DNA of 64,000 nt, taken from NCBI RefSeq assembly GCF_003634615.1, contig NZ_RBKX01000001.1, positions 1,426,001 through 1,490,000 of the forward strand, written 5' to 3'. The DNA is from Flavobacterium sp. 102. GTDB lineage: Bacteria > Bacteroidota > Bacteroidia > Flavobacteriales > Flavobacteriaceae. Position 1 is the first letter of the stretch, and each line of letters begins with the position of its first letter. The position numbers and the translations under genes were made by a program. This document shows, piece by piece, positions 45,869-53,528 of the stretch. Below the pieces are notes generated by a model. The model was given only the letters and a program-made list of their open reading frames with translations, was not told where the DNA came from and did no database searches.

Positions 45869-46663
45869 TCAGGATTTAAAAACTTTAAGGACAGTTTTTT
45901 CCCCTAAGTTATTTTTTAGTTCTATTAAGTAAAGACCAGTTTGACCATTAATCTTCAATTTAATATTTTTTGTAGACAATATCTTTTCTTCATATAAGAC
46001 TTGGCCCAATGTATTCATCACTTTAGCGGTAACACTTTCATATTCCTGAGCAACATCTATGTTGAGGGTTTCTGCTACCGGATTTGGGTAATAAATTACT
46101 GATGACTCAAAACTGCTAAAGGATGTTTGTAATGCTGGGTCTGTCCATTTAAAATCATCTATCGCCATGTAATTAAGTGAAGCAGGTACCTGAAAGCGCC
46201 ATTCATCTGCTTCAATAGCGGCTTGTCCATCAGCATCAAAATCAAGCTTAACATATCCATTATTCACAGTAATTACTGAAGTGATAGAATAGCTCATGAA
46301 AGAAACCAGATTATTATTTCGGTACCATGAAACCAGAATATTTCCTGAACCTGCGTAAATGCAATCAGCAGAAACAAACATCCAAAGACTATTCAACCGG
46401 ACATTATTTCCATCGCTGGTAGATATAATGCCAGTAACTCCAGGAGTACCACACGAGTTTGAATTGTCAATATAATAATTTGAAGGGCCTAATCCATAGT
46501 CCTGCAAATGTTCGATATGAAATACACCGCCTAGATTGAATGTTTTCGTATCACTAGCAAACGAAAGTGCATTGTCTGTTTGTGACTCGAAAGTTTCTGT
46601 TACCTGAGCGCTGATAGTTGTAACGGATAAAAAGGTTGTAATAATTAGTACTGTTTTTTTCAT
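45869..46663 (-). CDS. Secreted T9SS type A sorting-domain protein
   Basis: The 264-aa protein has a signal peptide (VLIITTFLSVTTISAQ). A jelly-roll-like middle (about 20-180; TETFESQTDNALSF, MAIDDFKW) resembles anchor-J/lectin-like modules. The type A sorting domain begins YYPNPVAETLNIDV and ends KVFKS. It is surface exposed or secreted and its ligand is unknown. It lies 27 nt after the 146-aa membrane gene and converges with the crp-like gene. Confidence 0.85.
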   Translation of the reverse strand: MKKTVLIITTFLSVTTISAQVTETFESQTDNALSFASDTKTFNLGGVFHIEHLQDYGLGPSNYYIDNSNSCGTPGVTGIISTSDGNNVRLNSLWMFVSADCIYAGSGNILVSWYRNNNLVSFMSYSITSVITVNNGYVKLDFDADGQAAIEADEWRFQVPASLNYMAIDDFKWTDPALQTSFSSFESSVIYYPNPVAETLNIDVAQEYESVTAKVMNTLGQVLYEEKILSTKNIKLKINGQTGLYLIELKNNLGEKTVLKVFKS

Positions 46664-46690
46664 AAATATAAATTTAAATTGTTTACTTAT

Positions 46691-47131
46691 TTATTTTTGA
46701 AGTTTAAAAGACTTAGGTTCATCAAGATTAGGATTGGTTATAAGCATTATGCCAAAAGAAATGCTAAACGAACAATAGATTAAAACCAATAAGCAGATCT
46801 TGTAATTTTCATTAGAGTGAAAAATTTGTCCCTTTAATAAGAATATAAATCCGACGAGATAATGAGTAAAGTTTGCAAGGATAACGGGTCGATTGTATAT
46901 TCCGCCCAGCATGCTCCCTTTGACAAACCAATTAAGAACAGCAAATGAAAAATATAAAGCTCCAAGAATCTGCGTAAATACTAAAATAATTGGAGTAGCT
47001 TTAATATTTTGACTCTCCCACAAAAAATCAGGAGCAAAACTTAAAATCACACCAGACACTCCCAAGGTAACAGAACTTGCTGTCATTATTGTTTTTCTTA
47101 GCATAGCTGTTTGTAAAATGCCGTTGGTCAT
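46691..47131 (-). CDS. Four-helix membrane protein of unknown function
   Basis: The 146-aa protein has about four membrane helices (starting near 16, 44, 85 and 110). I do not recognise a family; no metal or haem motif stands out. A start at the internal ATG ten codons in (MLRKTIMT) is possible. It lies between the 28-codon small ORF and the T9SS gene, in a minus-strand group headed by GTP cyclohydrolase. Confidence 0.65.
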   Translation of the reverse strand: MTNGILQTAMLRKTIMTASSVTLGVSGVILSFAPDFLWESQNIKATPIILVFTQILGALYFSFAVLNWFVKGSMLGGIYNRPVILANFTHYLVGFIFLLKGQIFHSNENYKICLLVLIYCSFSISFGIMLITNPNLDEPKSFKLQK

Positions 47132-47138
47132 ATTTGTT

Positions 47139-47225
47139 TTAACTAGAATGATAGCGAAGATAACAGAACACCATTGAGATAAGTAGGCATAATATCGTAA
47201 TTATAAAGGCTTTTTTATCACTCAT
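47139..47225 (-). CDS. Possible 28-aa membrane peptide
   Basis: This short ORF runs ATG at 47225 to TAA at 47139. It encodes Met-Ser-Asp-Lys-Lys, then a hydrophobic stretch (AFIITILCLLISMVFCY), then LRYHSS. It fills the gap between the GTP cyclohydrolase gene (33 nt upstream) and the 146-aa membrane gene (7 nt downstream). One charged end plus one helix is typical of small membrane proteins, but chance cannot be excluded. Confidence 0.4.
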   Translation of the reverse strand: MSDKKAFIITILCLLISMVFCYLRYHSS

Positions 47226-47258
47226 AATATGAAATATCTTTTGGTGAACAAGACAACA

Positions 47259-47915
47259 CTATACAATGGAGGCTTTAAATTCGGACTTGACAGATTTCTT
47301 TTTGAACTTGCCATAGAAACAAGATGTAACAGTACTGCTGTTGGTATCGTTAATTCCGCGAGAGGCTACACAAAGGTGATCTGCTTCAATAATTACTGCA
47401 ACATTTTCAGTCTTTAACGCTTCCACCAACCCATCAGCTATTTGCTTAGTAAGTCTTTCCTGTACCTGTGGCCTTTTGGCATAAAACTGAACAAGACGAT
47501 TAATTTTAGAAAGACCGATTACCTCCCCTCCTGAGATATAAGCAACATGCACTTTTCCGATGATAGGGACAAAATGATGTTCACAATAAGAATGAAGTGT
47601 TATGTTTTTTTCAACAAGCATTTCATTGTACATATATTTATTTTCAAACAGCTTTATATCAGGCTTGTTAGAAGGATTCAAGCCGCTAAATACCTCTTTG
47701 ACAAACATTTTGGCCACTCGATGGGGCGTTTTTTTTAGACTATCATCCTCAAGATTGAGCCCGAGAGTATGCATGATTTTATAGAAGCATTCTTCAATTA
47801 TTTCTATTTTTGACTCATCGTTAATATCAAATGCCCCCGCGTGCATAGGTGTCTGTATATCAGCATGCAATTTCTTATCAACCATTATATTTAATTTTAG
47901 TATCTGGTCACCCAT
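47259..47915 (-). CDS. folE: GTP cyclohydrolase I
   Basis: The 218-aa protein makes dihydroneopterin triphosphate from GTP, the first step of folate and pterin synthesis. Zn ligands are visible: C111 and H114 (YCEHHF) and C182 (ADHLCVASRG). KTPHRVAKMF, GLSKINRLVQFYAKRPQVQERLT and NTNSS-type motifs are normal. An internal start at residue 11 is possible. It heads a minus-strand group with two membrane genes and a T9SS gene. The location among redox genes suggests a stress-linked copy. Confidence 0.95.
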   Translation of the reverse strand: MGDQILKLNIMVDKKLHADIQTPMHAGAFDINDESKIEIIEECFYKIMHTLGLNLEDDSLKKTPHRVAKMFVKEVFSGLNPSNKPDIKLFENKYMYNEMLVEKNITLHSYCEHHFVPIIGKVHVAYISGGEVIGLSKINRLVQFYAKRPQVQERLTKQIADGLVEALKTENVAVIIEADHLCVASRGINDTNSSTVTSCFYGKFKKKSVKSEFKASIV

Positions 47916-48040
47916 TTATTATTATTTATACTAGTTACTGTTTTTTTAATTTAATTTTTCAAAGAGGATTAACAATAAAACACGATAAGCTAACAAGTAA
48001 AGACGTTACCAACTTCACCTGAAAGCTTAAGATTTTATAG

Positions 48041-48427
48041 CTAGTATTTATGGGCAAGCTTTGCTATCCTTGTTAACGAGAAGGCACCAATAGCCATTAC
48101 AAAATCACGAACGGCCACATCAAAGAATGAACCGCCAGCTAATAATAATACACCAATAAGGGCAAGCCATGCTGAAACTATATAACCTCCAATAACTGGT
48201 CTTGCCAGGACTATAAGACCAGCCACAATTTCTATAATCCCAACTAATATCATTAGTGTGTGTGGAGAGAAAGGTAAAGAGGAAGATAATGCTGGAGGTA
48301 CATAATCCTCCCAATGTGTGAGTAAATTAAAAAATTTATCTAGCCCCGCCACAATTGGAACTATACCATATGTCAATCTGAGCAAGTCTGACGTTTGTCT
48401 GATTGTTTGTGAAATTTTTGCTTCCAT
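48041..48427 (-). CDS. DoxX family membrane protein
   Basis: The 128-aa protein has four membrane helices in the DoxX pattern (LRLTYGIVPIVAGLDKFFNLLTHW, GIIEIVAGLIVLARPVIGGYI). DoxX-type proteins are linked to thiosulfate/sulfur oxidation and, in mycobacteria, to a membrane oxidoreductase complex with SOD. A predicted ECF sigma promoter lies 27-56 nt upstream, so it is a probable regulon member. Confidence 0.88.
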   Translation of the reverse strand: MEAKISQTIRQTSDLLRLTYGIVPIVAGLDKFFNLLTHWEDYVPPALSSSLPFSPHTLMILVGIIEIVAGLIVLARPVIGGYIVSAWLALIGVLLLAGGSFFDVAVRDFVMAIGAFSLTRIAKLAHKY

Positions 48428-48453
48428 TATCTAAGTTTTTAATTATTTAGATG

Positions 48454-48483
48454 TTAGATGAAAAAAACTATGTAGAGGTTACA
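48454..48483 (-). promoter_or_regulatory. Predicted ECF sigma promoter for doxX
   Basis: On the minus strand, TGTAAC (48483-48478), 17 nt, then CATCTAA (48460-48454). The downstream edge is 26 nt before the ATG at 48427. It is an exact match to the shared element. Confidence 0.7.
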
Positions 48484-48539
48484 AAATTTCAAAAAGTTAC
48501 AAAAGGAGTAGTTCAATAGTAGAACAAATGATCATTAGC

Positions 48540-49505
48540 TCACATTAAAATATGAAGATTAATTATATTCTCAGGTCTTCCCTTAGCAAAATTATTGATG
48601 TTTTCAAATGCTTTTGAAAAGTATAGTTCATACCCGTTTTTTTCGACATATCCCAAGTGAGGCGTGCATATTACATTAGGCATTTTTAATAATGGGAATT
48701 CTTTGTCGAAAACAGGTTCGTCTTCATATACATCTAAAGCTGCAAAACCAGGTTTTCCTGATTTTAGTGCCTTTATTAAAGCGTCTTTCTCCACCAATTC
48801 AGCCCGACTAGTATTAACGAAGATTGATTCACTTTTCATCTGCTGTAAATCTGTTAATTTGACTATGCCGGTTGTTTCCGGTACTAATCTTAAATTAAGC
48901 GACACTATATCAGAGGTTTTAAAGAATATTTCTTTGCTTTGGGCTTTTATAAAACCATCGGATTCAGCATTGGTCAAAGACTTTTCACTACCCCAAACTT
49001 GCACAGTCATATCGAAAGCTTTTGCGTAGGTTGCTATTTTCTTGCCAATTTTACCATAGCCCCATATGCCTAATGTTTGGCCTTTTAGTGTTGTCCCAAT
49101 GTTTGTTTGCCACAGACCGTTCTTCATATCTTCAATTGCTTGTGGAATTTTTCTTTGGGCATTTAGAATTAGTGCCCAAGTTAATTCAGCCGGGGCAATC
49201 GGTGAACCTACTCCATCTGCAATCAACACTTTATATTTGTTACATGCTTCGATATCGATATGGTTTGCAATTTTCCCAGTTTGGCTGATTAGTTTAAGAT
49301 TTGGCAAACTGGATAAAAAGTTTTCCGTTATTTTTGTTCTTTCGCGTATTAGTACTAATACTTCTGCTTCTTTAAGTTTTGCGAAAGAGGTAGCAGAGAT
49401 GTTGTGAAGATCTTGGACTACTGTCACTTCATGTCCTTCCAAAAGTCTGTAACAGTTTAAGTTTTTTACAGCTTCCTGATAATCATCTAGAATTACAACT
49501 TTCAT
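48540..49505 (-). CDS. D-2-hydroxyacid dehydrogenase family protein
   Basis: The 321-aa protein has a Rossmann motif GIWGYGKIG (about 146-154). The catalytic Arg is in NTSRAELV, Glu in DVYEDEPVF and His in CTPHLGYVEKNG. It reduces a 2-oxoacid with NAD(P)H or the reverse; the substrate is unknown. It lies 14 nt after the sigma gene and is probably cotranscribed from the sigma's own promoter, which would put it in the regulon. Confidence 0.9.
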   Translation of the reverse strand: MKVVILDDYQEAVKNLNCYRLLEGHEVTVVQDLHNISATSFAKLKEAEVLVLIRERTKITENFLSSLPNLKLISQTGKIANHIDIEACNKYKVLIADGVGSPIAPAELTWALILNAQRKIPQAIEDMKNGLWQTNIGTTLKGQTLGIWGYGKIGKKIATYAKAFDMTVQVWGSEKSLTNAESDGFIKAQSKEIFFKTSDIVSLNLRLVPETTGIVKLTDLQQMKSESIFVNTSRAELVEKDALIKALKSGKPGFAALDVYEDEPVFDKEFPLLKMPNVICTPHLGYVEKNGYELYFSKAFENINNFAKGRPENIINLHILM

Positions 49506-49519
49506 TTTATTTTATTGAT

Positions 49520-50185
49520 TTATAATTTAATAATTGTTTCCATTACGTAAGCAACAATCCTATCGCATCTTGAATTACCAAATTCAAATAGCTCAGCTTT
49601 ATTGACCATACTAAGGAGTGATTCTTTCATCATTGTTCGTCCGCGGTGAAGTCTTACCTTGACATTGCTTTGACTTATTTTAAGACAATCTGAAATTTCG
49701 GAGATATTCATTCCTTCCACTTCATTAAGCATAAAAACAAGCCGGTATTTTTCGGGAAGTTTTTCGAATGCTCTTTCAATAAAACCCGCTTTCTCTGTTT
49801 GTGCAATTTTATTTTCCTGATTCATACTCGTATTGTCTGGTAATTGATATGTTTTTTCTTCTAATGATGTCGTTCGCATTCTTACTTTACTGAGTTTTCT
49901 GTTTTTTTGCAATGCTTCATTAATTCCTATTCGTATTAGCCAAGTTGAAAACGACGCTTTATTATTGAATTGATATAGTTTTTGAAATGCGTTGATGTAT
50001 GTGTCCTGCATAACGTCTTCAATTTCACTCTCATCGTTCAAATAACTTCTTACGGTTCTATAAAGTATTTGATTGTATCTCCTAAGCAGAATCTCAAATA
50101 GTTCAGTCTCACCTTGCAGGATTCGTTCAATTATAACTTCGTCCGTTAACGGCGGTACCGATTTCTTTGTTTTGTTTGTTTCCAT
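49520..50185 (-). CDS. ECF RNA polymerase sigma factor
   Basis: The 221-aa protein has sigma region 2 (about 30-100; SEIEDVMQDTYINAFQKLYQF, STWLIRIGINEALQKNR) and region 4 (about 135-190; LPEKYRLVFMLNEVEGMNISEIS, SNVKVRLHRGR). A short extra C-terminus (FEFGNSRCDRIVAYVM) follows and is seen in one ECF subgroup. No anti-sigma gene is adjacent. Its promoter contains the same TGTAAC/CATCTAA pair as five other promoters in the window, so it probably regulates itself and them. Confidence 0.93.
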   Translation of the reverse strand: METNKTKKSVPPLTDEVIIERILQGETELFEILLRRYNQILYRTVRSYLNDESEIEDVMQDTYINAFQKLYQFNNKASFSTWLIRIGINEALQKNRKLSKVRMRTTSLEEKTYQLPDNTSMNQENKIAQTEKAGFIERAFEKLPEKYRLVFMLNEVEGMNISEISDCLKISQSNVKVRLHRGRTMMKESLLSMVNKAELFEFGNSRCDRIVAYVMETIIKL

Positions 50186-50207
50186 GGTGATGTTCTTGTT
50201 TTTTTGA

Positions 50208-50237
50208 TTAGATGCAAATCAGGAACACAAGGTTACA
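50208..50237 (-). promoter_or_regulatory. Predicted autoregulatory ECF promoter of the sigma gene
   Basis: On the minus strand, TGTAAC (50237-50232), 17 nt, then CATCTAA (50214-50208), 22 nt before the ATG at 50185. The -35 box is back to back with that of the divergent promoter, separated by TAA. Confidence 0.72.
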
Positions 50238-50240
50238 TAA

Positions 50241-50270
50241 TGTAACTATTAAATCACTTAATGCATCTAA
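50241..50270 (+). promoter_or_regulatory. Predicted ECF promoter of the reductase-like gene
   Basis: TGTAAC (50241-50246), 17 nt, then CATCTAA (50264-50270). It diverges from the sigma promoter. The ATG at 50405 is about 130 nt downstream, leaving a long leader. Confidence 0.68.
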
Positions 50271-50404
50271 GTCGAAGTTTCACAGATGCAAAAAAATAAA
50301 AGGGCTCTGCTTTTTTGCAGTTGCGAATTGGTATTTACATCGTTTAATATCTGATTAGCGGGAAAAAAGAGCTCTTTCAAATTTACAAATTAAAAATCCA
50401 GAAA

Positions 50405-51067
50405 ATGTATTACGACTCAAAAATCATCCATAAAGAATGGATAACGCACGATGTACTGAAATTGAAATTAGAAAAGCCGAAAACATTTCAATGCAAGATT
50501 GGACAGGCAATCGAATTGTCAATAGATATTTTAGAATCATTTAAGCACTTTGCCCCATTTACTTTAACTAATACAAATGAAGACGACTTTCTTGAAATAA
50601 TAGTTAAAGTGTACACAGAAAAAAAAAGGTTGACGTTCTGGCTTTCGGAGATGCCTCTTGATTCCAAAATAATAATTTCTGAGGCTTGGGACTCTTATGA
50701 ATATAAAGGTAGTGGCGTGTTTATTGCCGCTGGCTCAGGAATCACTCCTTTTATACCAATGATAAGAAATTTGTCAAAAGCAAATATGCTTGGGAATAAT
50801 ACTCTGATTTATGCTAATAAAAAGCAAGAGGATATTATATTGAGAAATGAGCTTACCGGACTGTTGGGCGATAATTTTTTGAATGTCTTGAGCAGAGAAG
50901 TAACTGATTCATGTTTACATGGCAGAATTGATAGACCTTTCTTAGAATCTAGAATTGGTAATAAAAGATTATTTTTCTACATCTGCGGTCCTGAGGGATT
51001 TAACTATAGTGTCAAGGAAAATTTAATTAGTCTTGGAATTGCTGAAGAAAAAATCCAGGTTGCATAG
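50405..51067 (+). CDS. Ferredoxin-NADP reductase-like FAD protein
   Basis: The 220-aa protein lacks the canonical RxYS flavin motif, but the barrel (about 1-95; GQAIELSID, APFTLTNT) and the NAD(P) half (about 100-215; GVFIAAGSGITPFIPMI, YICGPEGF) fit the FNR-like family. It probably passes electrons between NAD(P)H and a redox partner. A paralogue (59125-59784) lacks the GSGITP motif. A predicted ECF promoter precedes it. Confidence 0.85.
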   Translation: MYYDSKIIHKEWITHDVLKLKLEKPKTFQCKIGQAIELSIDILESFKHFAPFTLTNTNEDDFLEIIVKVYTEKKRLTFWLSEMPLDSKIIISEAWDSYEYKGSGVFIAAGSGITPFIPMIRNLSKANMLGNNTLIYANKKQEDIILRNELTGLLGDNFLNVLSREVTDSCLHGRIDRPFLESRIGNKRLFFYICGPEGFNYSVKENLISLGIAEEKIQVA

Positions 51068-51099
51068 TAAAGCATTACCAAAAAATAAATGAAAAGATT

Positions 51100-51128
51100 T
51101 GTAACCTAGCATTAGAATTTTCATCAAA
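51100..51128 (+). promoter_or_regulatory. Predicted ECF promoter of the DUF4142-cupredoxin-cytochrome genes
   Basis: TGTAAC (51100-51105), 16 nt, then CATCAAA (51122-51128), 27 nt before the ATG at 51156. Confidence 0.66.
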
Positions 51129-51155
51129 AGCCTATAAACTTTAAATTATTCAAAA

Positions 51156-51695
51156 ATGAAAAGAATTAATTCAATTAAAAAAACACTTGGAGCACTACTG
51201 ATTTTATTAGTGTCATCCTATTCGTTCGGGCAAAAACAACCTCAATTATCAGATCCTGAAATTGCATCAGTTGCCGTAGTCGCTAATCAAATAGATATCA
51301 GCTATGCGGAAATAGCAATTGAAAAAAGTAAAAACAAAGAAATTAAAGAGTTTGCGACGTTGATGATGACGGATCACAAGGCTGTTATTGGACAAGCTGT
51401 AGCCCTTGTGAAAAAATTGGGTGTTACCCCCAAAGACAATGCTGTTAGTCAGTCATTATTGAGTGCTTCGGAGGGAACTAAGAAAGAGTTGAAAGCAAAA
51501 AAAGGAAAAGACTTTGACAAAGCTTATATTGACAATGAGGTTGCTTATCATAAAGCAGTTATTAATGCCGTAAAAGATCTTTTGATTCCACAATCTAAGA
51601 ATGTTGAATTGAAGTCATTATTACAGGCGGTTTTGCCTGCTTTAGAGTCTCATTTGGCTCATGCTGAAATGGTACAACATAAATTTTCAAAATGA
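51156..51695 (+). CDS. DUF4142 family exported protein
   Basis: The 179-aa protein has a signal peptide (TLGALLILLVSSYSFGQ). The DUF4142 ferritin-like helices (about 35-170) show the family pattern EIASVAVVANQIDISYAEIAIEKSKNKEIKEFATLM in pieces, then DHKAVIGQAVALVKKLG and YHKAVINAVKDLLIP. Family members are exported and often stress induced. Its stop overlaps the cupredoxin start (ATGA). It is the first gene behind a predicted ECF promoter. Confidence 0.88.
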   Translation: MKRINSIKKTLGALLILLVSSYSFGQKQPQLSDPEIASVAVVANQIDISYAEIAIEKSKNKEIKEFATLMMTDHKAVIGQAVALVKKLGVTPKDNAVSQSLLSASEGTKKELKAKKGKDFDKAYIDNEVAYHKAVINAVKDLLIPQSKNVELKSLLQAVLPALESHLAHAEMVQHKFSK

Positions 51696-52039
51696 TGACT
51701 ATCAGAATGAATCACTTTAGAGGCATTTTATGCTTGCTTTTTATGACAGTTTTCGTTTTGAACGTTAGTGCTCAAAAAAAGGTTAAAGGGCCTAAAGTGT
51801 ATACGGTAATCATTTCAAAAATGAAGTTTACGCCTTCTGAATTGGTTGTTGAAAAAGGATCTAAGGTTGTTTGGATCAATAAAGAATTTTATCCGCATGA
51901 TGTTACTGATGAGTTAAAAAAAACATGGTCTTCGAAGCCATTAAACCAAGATCAAAGTTGGAGTAAAATCATTACAAAGAATGAAAGCTATTTCTGTAAC
52001 CTTCATAAAACAATGAAAGGTAAAATTATTGTGAAGTAG
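51692..52039 (+). CDS. Periplasmic cupredoxin (plastocyanin-like)
   Basis: The 115-aa protein has a signal peptide (ILCLLFMTVFVLNVSAQ). A complete type 1 copper set is visible: H69 (YPHDV), C102 (YFCNLH), H105 and M108 (TMKG). FTPSELVVEKGSKVVWIN is typical. It is a one-electron carrier in the periplasm. It is translationally coupled to DUF4142 and followed 42 nt later by a dihaem cytochrome, so the three could form a small electron path. A start at 51707 is also possible. Confidence 0.9.
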   Translation: MMTIRMNHFRGILCLLFMTVFVLNVSAQKKVKGPKVYTVIISKMKFTPSELVVEKGSKVVWINKEFYPHDVTDELKKTWSSKPLNQDQSWSKIITKNESYFCNLHKTMKGKIIVK

Positions 52040-52081
52040 ATAATTTAAAACTAAATAAAGCTAACTTATAAAATTTAAAAA

Positions 52082-53392
52082 ATGAAAATCAATAGAATCT
52101 ACAGTCTGTTATCGGTGGTACTTGTGGGTGTTTTTAGTAGTAGTTGTACAGAGACAGAGATAAGAACCGAGACAATTACTGAAACTTTAGATCCGGCACT
52201 GGTAACGGAAGGAAAGGAAACCTTCAGACACGACACGTTTGGAGATGAAGACTTTTGGAGTGGTATTTTGCACCTAGATAAAGCAATAAAAGGCTCTTCT
52301 AATGGTGGATATGGTTCAGGTGTAAGTCCTGCTACGGCACTAGCAGTTGGACTAAAAGTTGATTCAGAAGCATTGCCAGCTGAGCTTGTTCAAAGCATAC
52401 AAGCAGGTCAAGTTGATTTGACTAGTCCTGCTACAACACTTGCCCTATTAAAATTAGATGCAGTGGTAGGGTTAAAAGGGAACTTCAATTCTAACGGAGA
52501 TATGACATCAGTTGGAATTACTTGTGCACTGTGTCATTCAACGGTTGACGATTCATTTTCAGCCGGGATTGGCAAAAGACTCGATGGTTGGCCAAATAGG
52601 GACTTAAATGTAGGAATGATAGTTTCATTAACTGATAATGCTGCTTTTTTAGCTAATTTGCTTCATGTAGATGAGGCGACAGTAATGACTGTTTTACAAG
52701 GATGGGGACCTGGGAAATTTAATGCAGGTCTGTTTATGGATGGTAAAGCATTGAAACCTGATGGTACTATAGCCGCTAATCTTATCCCTGCTGCTTTCGG
52801 GATGCAAGGCGTTAATTTAGCAACTTATACCGGTTGGGGAGATATGACTTATTGGAATGCATTTGTTGCTAATTTAGAAATGCATGGAAAAGGTAATTTT
52901 TCTGATTCTCGTTTAAATAATGCAGCACAGTTTCCTATAGCTAGTGAAAATAATTTTGGGAATGTTACGAACAATCCAGACTTGATAACTCCAAAATTAC
53001 CTGGCTTACAAGCCTATCAATTATCGTTGCTCGCACCTACGCCTCCAGCAGGAAGCTATGATGCAGCCGGTGCGGCAGCTGGTAAGATTGTATTCCAAAG
53101 TGTAGGACAATGTGCTACTTGTCATATTTCACCAATTTTGACTGATGCAGGCTTTAACTTGCATTCAGCTGCCGAGATAGGGATTGATGATTTTGAAGCG
53201 AGCAGATCCCCAACGGGAATGTACAGAACTACTCCGCTTAGAGGATTGTTTGCCAGAAGTAGAGGAGGTTATTATCATGATGGAAGATTTGCTACTTTGA
53301 ATGATGTTGTGAATCACTACAACAATCATTTTAATCTACAGCTTAGTTCACAACAGAAGAGTGATCTAGTGGAATACCTGAAATCTATCTAA
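52082..53392 (+). CDS. Dihaem c-type cytochrome lipoprotein
   Basis: The 436-aa protein has lipobox Cys22 (FSSSC). Two haem c sites are visible: C148-ALC-H152 and C344-ATC-H348. The C-terminal domain (RTTPLRGLFARSRGGYYHDGRFATLNDVV, split) resembles the second domain of cytochrome c peroxidase/MauG-like proteins. A peroxidase or electron-transfer role is inferred. It is followed by a strong terminator and by the haem c maturation gene ccsBA. Confidence 0.85.
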   Translation: MKINRIYSLLSVVLVGVFSSSCTETEIRTETITETLDPALVTEGKETFRHDTFGDEDFWSGILHLDKAIKGSSNGGYGSGVSPATALAVGLKVDSEALPAELVQSIQAGQVDLTSPATTLALLKLDAVVGLKGNFNSNGDMTSVGITCALCHSTVDDSFSAGIGKRLDGWPNRDLNVGMIVSLTDNAAFLANLLHVDEATVMTVLQGWGPGKFNAGLFMDGKALKPDGTIAANLIPAAFGMQGVNLATYTGWGDMTYWNAFVANLEMHGKGNFSDSRLNNAAQFPIASENNFGNVTNNPDLITPKLPGLQAYQLSLLAPTPPAGSYDAAGAAAGKIVFQSVGQCATCHISPILTDAGFNLHSAAEIGIDDFEASRSPTGMYRTTPLRGLFARSRGGYYHDGRFATLNDVVNHYNNHFNLQLSSQQKSDLVEYLKSI

Positions 53393-53416
53393 TCTTAGTA
53401 CTTGTTTTTGATTGGG

Positions 53417-53461
53417 TCCCGTGATTGACATGACATATTGTTTGGTCACGGGATTTTTTTA
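53417..53461 (+). terminator. Terminator after the dihaem cytochrome gene
   Basis: TCCCGTGA (53417-53424) and TCACGGGA (53446-53453) form an 8-bp perfect stem with a 21-nt loop, followed by a run of seven or more T. Confidence 0.8.
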
Positions 53462-53528
53462 TACTCTTTAAATCTTTCTACGGTATTACATTCAATTCCT
53501 GAATATTTCTCACACCAAATTAAGTCTC

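Noticed and set aside
50232..50246. GTTACATAATGTAAC as a Crp/Fnr-type palindrome
   Set aside because: Each half continues into its own 17-nt spacer and CATCTAA box on opposite strands, and single copies of the half occur before other genes. Back-to-back -35 boxes explain it better than an operator.
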